Positions 7,073 to 9,998 of a stretch of 9,998 nt of DNA are shown here, in pieces. The notes beneath the pieces were generated by a model that was not told where the DNA came from, ran no database searches, and worked only from the letters and a program-made list of their open reading frames with translations. The stretch is from positions 1-9,998 of the forward strand of contig CAZPUS010000062.1 of the NCBI GenBank assembly GCA_964589825.1. The letters are read 5' to 3'. A program made the position numbers and the translations under genes. Position 1 is the stretch's first letter. Each line of letters begins with the position of its first letter. Source of the stretch: CAZPUS01 sp964589825. GTDB taxonomy: Bacteria; Fibrobacterota; Chitinivibrionia; Chitinivibrionales; WJKA01.

Positions 7073-7318
7073 ATGAGTACCACACTCGAACGCGTAATAC
7101 AGGTGAGCGCCGATCTGCTGAAAAAAGATCCCGCTCAGATTTCTGCCGAATCACGATTTGTTGATGATCTGGGTGCCGAGTCTATGCAGTCGGTCGAACT
7201 GGTAGCATCGTTTGAAGAGGAGTTCGATGTCGAAATGGACGAAGACGAGGCACTCGGGATGAAAACGGTCGGTGACGCAGCCGCATACATCGAGAAACTG
7301 CAGAAAGAACAGCAATAG
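7073..7318 (+). CDS. Acyl carrier protein with an ESM phosphopantetheine site
   Basis: A small acidic protein of 81 residues with the four-helix acyl carrier fold. Helix I spans about 3-18, and the attachment site at the start of helix II reads LGAESMQSVELV (33-44), with Ser37 as the 4'-phosphopantetheine acceptor. Helix II and the acidic stretch EEEFDVEMDEDEA (48-60) follow, then the helix IV end TVGDAAAYIEKL. The canonical Asp-Ser-Leu is Glu-Ser-Met here. The rest of the family pattern is kept, so loading by a holo-ACP synthase is expected but may involve particular partners. The start is fixed by a strong AAGGAG 7 nt upstream. It lies 32 nt after ackA with no terminator between, so it belongs to the pta-ackA operon. 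No fab genes are adjacent, so it may be either the housekeeping carrier or a specialised second one; the variant motif favours the latter slightly. Confidence 0.9.
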   Translation: MSTTLERVIQVSADLLKKDPAQISAESRFVDDLGAESMQSVELVASFEEEFDVEMDEDEALGMKTVGDAAAYIEKLQKEQQ

Positions 7319-7325
7319 TATCCCT

Positions 7326-8474
7326 TTATTCGGGCGGTTGCGCTATGGCGATATAGCCGATTTCTGCGGTTGGGTTTTCCAGCTTGTGTAGTTTTGCGGA
7401 AGGGGGTGCTACAGTAAGCCGGAGTGTGTGCTCGCGATTTTCCAGTCCATGCGCAAGTGTAAAAAACTTGCCGAATTGCAGGTGAAACTTGGTGAACGCG
7501 CCACGGATTTCTTTTCCGTCGAGAACTGCCTCAATTTTTAATCCGTTCTGATACACGAGCGTCCAGAGACCCACGGCAGTCCCCTTAAATGTAAAAGTAA
7601 GGGTGTCCCCCGGTGTTCCAACCAGCAGGTTATCCATATACCAGGGGACGATATTTGGATTCTTTTTTTCCCAGCTTCCCTCAAGTACGATACTTTTTTT
7701 CTTACGCGATGGATCTATCAATCTGGTATACTGGTATTCGTCATAATACAGCGGTACGGGCAGTTCTTCTTTGCGGTGGGGGCCGGGACCGGTTGCGGGA
7801 TTCTGCATAAAAAAACGCTCCTGCTGCTCAAACCACTCGCGCATAGCCTCGAACCAGAGCATATTGCCGTAATCATTCAGGTGTACTGAATCGTTATCCA
7901 GAAACAATACCGCGACATCATCCCAGCTCTGGCCACGCTCCTGAAGTTTGCGGTATATGTATTCCTGCACGTCGATAAACCCGAGCCCGTAATAATCCGC
8001 GATTTCCCGATGCAGGGTATGATCGACGAAATCTTCATTTTCCGAATCATCCCCCTTCCTGCGACCGCCGCCAATCAGAACCACATCGGGTGTGGTCTTC
8101 AGGGATTTGAGTTGCCGGATAATCCCCTCCACCCCTTTTTTCACCAGCTCTTTGTCCGGTGCCCCTCTATCATTTATCGCAAATTCGACAAAACAGAGGT
8201 CGGGGTTCTGCCGGGCCACATTGCGCTCAATAAGAGTGACTCCTGCAAAAGATTCCATGGCACCAACCGCACACATAATCTCTCCCGGCTGACAATGATA
8301 GACCGGATGATACTTGGTGTAGAGATATTCCACAAACAGACGGCGCCATGTGGTGGCGGTATTGTTGCTGGCACCGGTTGCTACCGTTACTGATCCTCCA
8401 ATGAATGCGGTATTACATGTTCCCCCGCTCCTGATCTTCTCCATTGCCCGGTAAATCTTGCATTCGGACTTCAT
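7326..8474 (-). CDS. SGNH/GDSL-family hydrolase with C-terminal beta-sandwich domain
   Basis: A two-domain protein of 382 residues. The N-terminal domain (about 20-222) has the SGNH hydrolase blocks: FIGGSVT at 24-30 with nucleophile Ser28, a Gly-containing block II near 71-78 (GAMESFAG), FAIND at 98-102 with oxyanion Asn101, and DSVHLND at 195-201 with the catalytic Asp195/His198 pair. The C-terminal part (about 255-377) alternates polar and hydrophobic residues in strands, with a Trp-rich start, and resembles a carbohydrate-binding or jelly-roll accessory domain. Members of the family remove acyl groups, often acetyl, from polysaccharides or other esters; deacetylation of a carbohydrate is inferred from this architecture. 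No signal peptide is visible at the chosen ATG, so it appears cytoplasmic unless exported otherwise. The start has AAAGGAG 10 nt upstream. Its 3' end converges on the acp gene with 7 bp between stop codons. Specific substrate unknown. Confidence 0.85.
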   Translation of the reverse strand: MKSECKIYRAMEKIRSGGTCNTAFIGGSVTVATGASNNTATTWRRLFVEYLYTKYHPVYHCQPGEIMCAVGAMESFAGVTLIERNVARQNPDLCFVEFAINDRGAPDKELVKKGVEGIIRQLKSLKTTPDVVLIGGGRRKGDDSENEDFVDHTLHREIADYYGLGFIDVQEYIYRKLQERGQSWDDVAVLFLDNDSVHLNDYGNMLWFEAMREWFEQQERFFMQNPATGPGPHRKEELPVPLYYDEYQYTRLIDPSRKKKSIVLEGSWEKKNPNIVPWYMDNLLVGTPGDTLTFTFKGTAVGLWTLVYQNGLKIEAVLDGKEIRGAFTKFHLQFGKFFTLAHGLENREHTLRLTVAPPSAKLHKLENPTAEIGYIAIAQPPE

Positions 8475-8499
8475 ACAGCGAAAACTCCTTTGATCGTGT

Positions 8500-8529
8500 T
8501 TGCATTATTCGTCCAAAAATACATATTTT
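8500..8529 (+). promoter_or_regulatory. Candidate promoter for the aldo/keto reductase
   Basis: TTGCAT (8500-8505) and TATTTT (8524-8529) are 18 bp apart in the 145-bp divergent intergenic region. They imply a leader of about 85 nt. The region is AT-richer than its neighbours, as expected for promoters of both divergent genes. The minus-strand promoter could not be assigned. Confidence 0.25.
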
Positions 8530-8619
8530 CCATCAATTACATATTATCGAGCGGTATAAGGCACAGGCTTCATCCACACCTTACTTTAGCGCAATCCCTT
8601 TGATAAAGGAGCATCCTTT

Positions 8620-9732
8620 ATGCAGCAGAAAAAATTCGGTACAAGAAGCGGCTTTTCGGTACCAGACGTCAGCATAGGAGCAATGCGCGTCCCACAGGAC
8701 CTCGACCGCACGGTAGAGCTTATTCGTCATGCAATCGATTCCGGGATGCGCTATATAGATACGTCCCGGGGCTATGGAGAAAGCGAATGGCTTCTGGGAA
8801 AAGCGCTGAAGGACGGGTATCGAGAAAAAGTGATCCTTTCCACCAAATGGGCCCCATGGATAAAGAAAATTCTGCCCGAGGATGCCCCAACAGCGGATAG
8901 TGTCCGCAGGCGCATCGATGAATCGATGAAACGTCTCGATGTCGATTACCTCGATTTTTATCAGACATGGAATATTCACAGCAGGGAATGTTATGATAAA
9001 ACCATTGCAAAAAACGGAATGCTCGACGGTATTCTCAAGGCCAAAGAAGAAGGCCTGATTGGACATACGGGTTTTACCACACACGATTCGGTAGAAAATG
9101 TACTTACCTATATCGAAGAGGCGGATTGGTGTGAAATCATCCTTTTTACCTACAATATCCTGAATCCAACCTATGCATCCGCAATTAAGGCCGCTCATGA
9201 AAAAGGGATAGGTACACTCGTCATGAATCCCGTTGGCGGAGGCAAACTCGCACAGCATAGTCCGGTCTTCGAGCCATTGATACAGGAGATGGATGCGACA
9301 TCGCTCGCTGATCTCTCGGTCAGATATGTGCTGTCCAACCCGAATGTCGACACCATACTGTGCGGGATGACAAAAGCGGATGATGTGGACGCGACCATTG
9401 CCTCAGCGGAACGTGAGCAGTTTACCGACGCCCGACGCCGGCGTATCGAATCGTTCGTGCACGAGCTTACGCCCGAACGTGCCGGCTTCTGCACCCGCTG
9501 CAACTATTGCATGCCCTGTCCGCAGGGAATCGATATACCGCGAATTATGTCCTGTGTACACGAAGCCCAATATTTCGGATTCGTCGATTCCGCACGCAAA
9601 CAGTATCAGGGAATCAACGGGCCCAAAGCGGATGCCTGCACCGCCTGCAAAAAATGTGAAAATGCCTGCACCCAGGGGCTGCCCATCAGCGATCTGATGC
9701 GGTATGCCGATCAGACTCTTGGGACACATTGA
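8620..9732 (+). CDS. Aldo/keto reductase with C-terminal double [4Fe-4S] domain
   Basis: A 370-residue fusion of an aldo/keto reductase barrel (about 1-285) and a ferredoxin-like tail (about 288-358). In the barrel, YIDTSRGYGESE (45-56) supplies Asp47 and Tyr52, and STKW supplies Lys76 of the catalytic tetrad. The fourth residue, His in classical members, falls at Trp117 in DFYQTWNIH, with a His at 120 that could partly substitute. The tail has two four-cysteine motifs: CTRCNYCMPCP (291-301) and CTACKKCENAC (340-350). This arrangement is known in a widespread group of bacterial, mostly anaerobic, aldo/keto reductases. It suggests electron transfer between the clusters and NAD(P)H or a ferredoxin partner, rather than simple aldehyde reduction. 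The ATG has AAAGGAG 8 nt upstream. It is divergent from the SGNH hydrolase gene and stands alone. The substrate cannot be read from the sequence. Confidence 0.92.
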   Translation: MQQKKFGTRSGFSVPDVSIGAMRVPQDLDRTVELIRHAIDSGMRYIDTSRGYGESEWLLGKALKDGYREKVILSTKWAPWIKKILPEDAPTADSVRRRIDESMKRLDVDYLDFYQTWNIHSRECYDKTIAKNGMLDGILKAKEEGLIGHTGFTTHDSVENVLTYIEEADWCEIILFTYNILNPTYASAIKAAHEKGIGTLVMNPVGGGKLAQHSPVFEPLIQEMDATSLADLSVRYVLSNPNVDTILCGMTKADDVDATIASAEREQFTDARRRRIESFVHELTPERAGFCTRCNYCMPCPQGIDIPRIMSCVHEAQYFGFVDSARKQYQGINGPKADACTACKKCENACTQGLPISDLMRYADQTLGTH

Positions 9733-9742
9733 GTCCTTTTTT
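9714..9742 (+). terminator. Weak candidate terminator after the aldo/keto reductase gene
   Basis: GACTC (9714-9718) can pair with GAGTC (9731-9735), or GGAC (9722-9725) with GTCC (9733-9736), just before a run of six T (9737-9742). The stem is only 4-5 bp and overlaps the stop codon, so it is weaker than the hairpin at 420-463, but the T tract and position fit. Confidence 0.35.
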
Positions 9743-9998
9743 CTGAGAGGTGTCGCAGTAAAAAGCGCTCCCCCAACCGCATTTTTTTGCAAATTTTACC
9801 CGTACAGCGGCAGCGGCGACTATGCTCCCCGTCGCGACGGTACTTACGCAAAAAGCGGTCCGGCATGTTCTGGCTGCGCTCCATGATATACTGTGGAATC
9901 CAGCAGGCATGTATGCATCACGCGGATGGTATTATCCCTACCGTTCCTGACTTCGCCGGTTTTTTGAGGTGTCAAAAATATAAGTTATTGTTATCTAA
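9743..9998. other. 3' end of window, no supported gene
   Basis: Short frames exist on both strands, including a plus frame with ATG at 9822 and stop at 9950 (42 codons), but none has a convincing ribosome binding site or family pattern. A run of seven T at 9782-9788 follows a poor stem. Nothing else could be supported. Confidence 0.4.

Noticed and set aside
7319..7400. Possible terminator between acp and the SGNH hydrolase gene
   Set aside because: Only 7 bp separate the stop codons, and no hairpin followed by a T tract could be found on either strand nearby.
8581..9258. 225-codon antisense frame inside the aldo/keto reductase gene
   Set aside because: It mirrors a well-supported coding region and its translation has no recognisable pattern.
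9686..9910. Minus-strand frame opposite the end of the aldo/keto reductase
   Set aside because: It overlaps the iron-sulfur domain codons antisense and shows no domain pattern or start signal.
9822..9950. Small plus-strand frame of 42 codons ending in an aromatic tail
   Set aside because: It reads somewhat protein-like (ending YYPYRS), but there is no good ribosome binding site, the upstream frame is open only by GC bias, and there is no recognisable homology.
1..9998. CRISPR array, tRNA, rRNA, prophage or toxin-antitoxin module
   Set aside because: No regularly spaced repeats, cloverleaf-like sequence, rRNA-like segment, integrase or toxin motif was seen on either strand.

Overview
The window reads as chromosomal DNA of a fermentative, probably anaerobic bacterium. 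It carries an acetate-forming phosphotransacetylase/acetate kinase pair, an aldo/keto reductase with an appended iron-sulfur cluster domain, and the end of a plant-polysaccharide glycosidase. One protein starts with a Sec signal peptide and is rich in hydrophobic helices, so an elaborate envelope is likely. Base composition looks close to half GC, start codons are ATG, and most genes have good purine-rich ribosome binding sites. The mixture would fit a polysaccharide-degrading lineage such as Fibrobacterota or Spirochaetota, but that is a guess; nothing here is diagnostic and there is no rRNA or tRNA gene.

Left part (1-2444). The 3' end of a large rhamnosidase-like glycoside hydrolase (+) faces a secreted or membrane protein gene of unknown function (-). 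A strong bidirectional terminator hairpin lies between them. The second protein shows four degenerate copies of a roughly 60-residue glycine-rich hydrophobic unit. About 0.5 kb upstream of it has no convincing gene; it holds a probable minus-strand promoter and a near-perfect 18-bp inverted repeat, and it runs into a gap of exactly 100 N.

Middle part (2545-4659). After the gap comes a 5'-truncated coiled-coil protein (+) with a low-complexity Ser/Thr linker and a novel C-terminal domain. It converges on a short-chain dehydrogenase (-) whose active site is of the pteridine reductase (PTR1/FolM) type.

Right part (4660-9998). A tight pta-ackA-acp operon (+) runs divergently from the dehydrogenase. 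pta and ackA abut with no intervening base, and the acyl carrier protein gene follows 32 nt later. The operon links acetyl-CoA/acetyl-phosphate interconversion with an acyl carrier whose phosphopantetheine site is ESM rather than the usual DSL. It converges with only 7 bp to spare on an SGNH-family hydrolase with a C-terminal beta-sandwich (-). That gene is divergent from the aldo/keto reductase with two C-terminal [4Fe-4S] motifs (+). The last 266 bp contain no convincing gene.

The metabolic picture is sugar release and deacylation, NAD(P)H-dependent reduction of carbonyls, and ATP generation through acetate. No defence system, CRISPR array, prophage or clear insertion sequence was seen. The least explained items are the four-repeat membrane protein, the truncated coiled-coil protein beside the gap, and the repeat-like DNA left of the gap.
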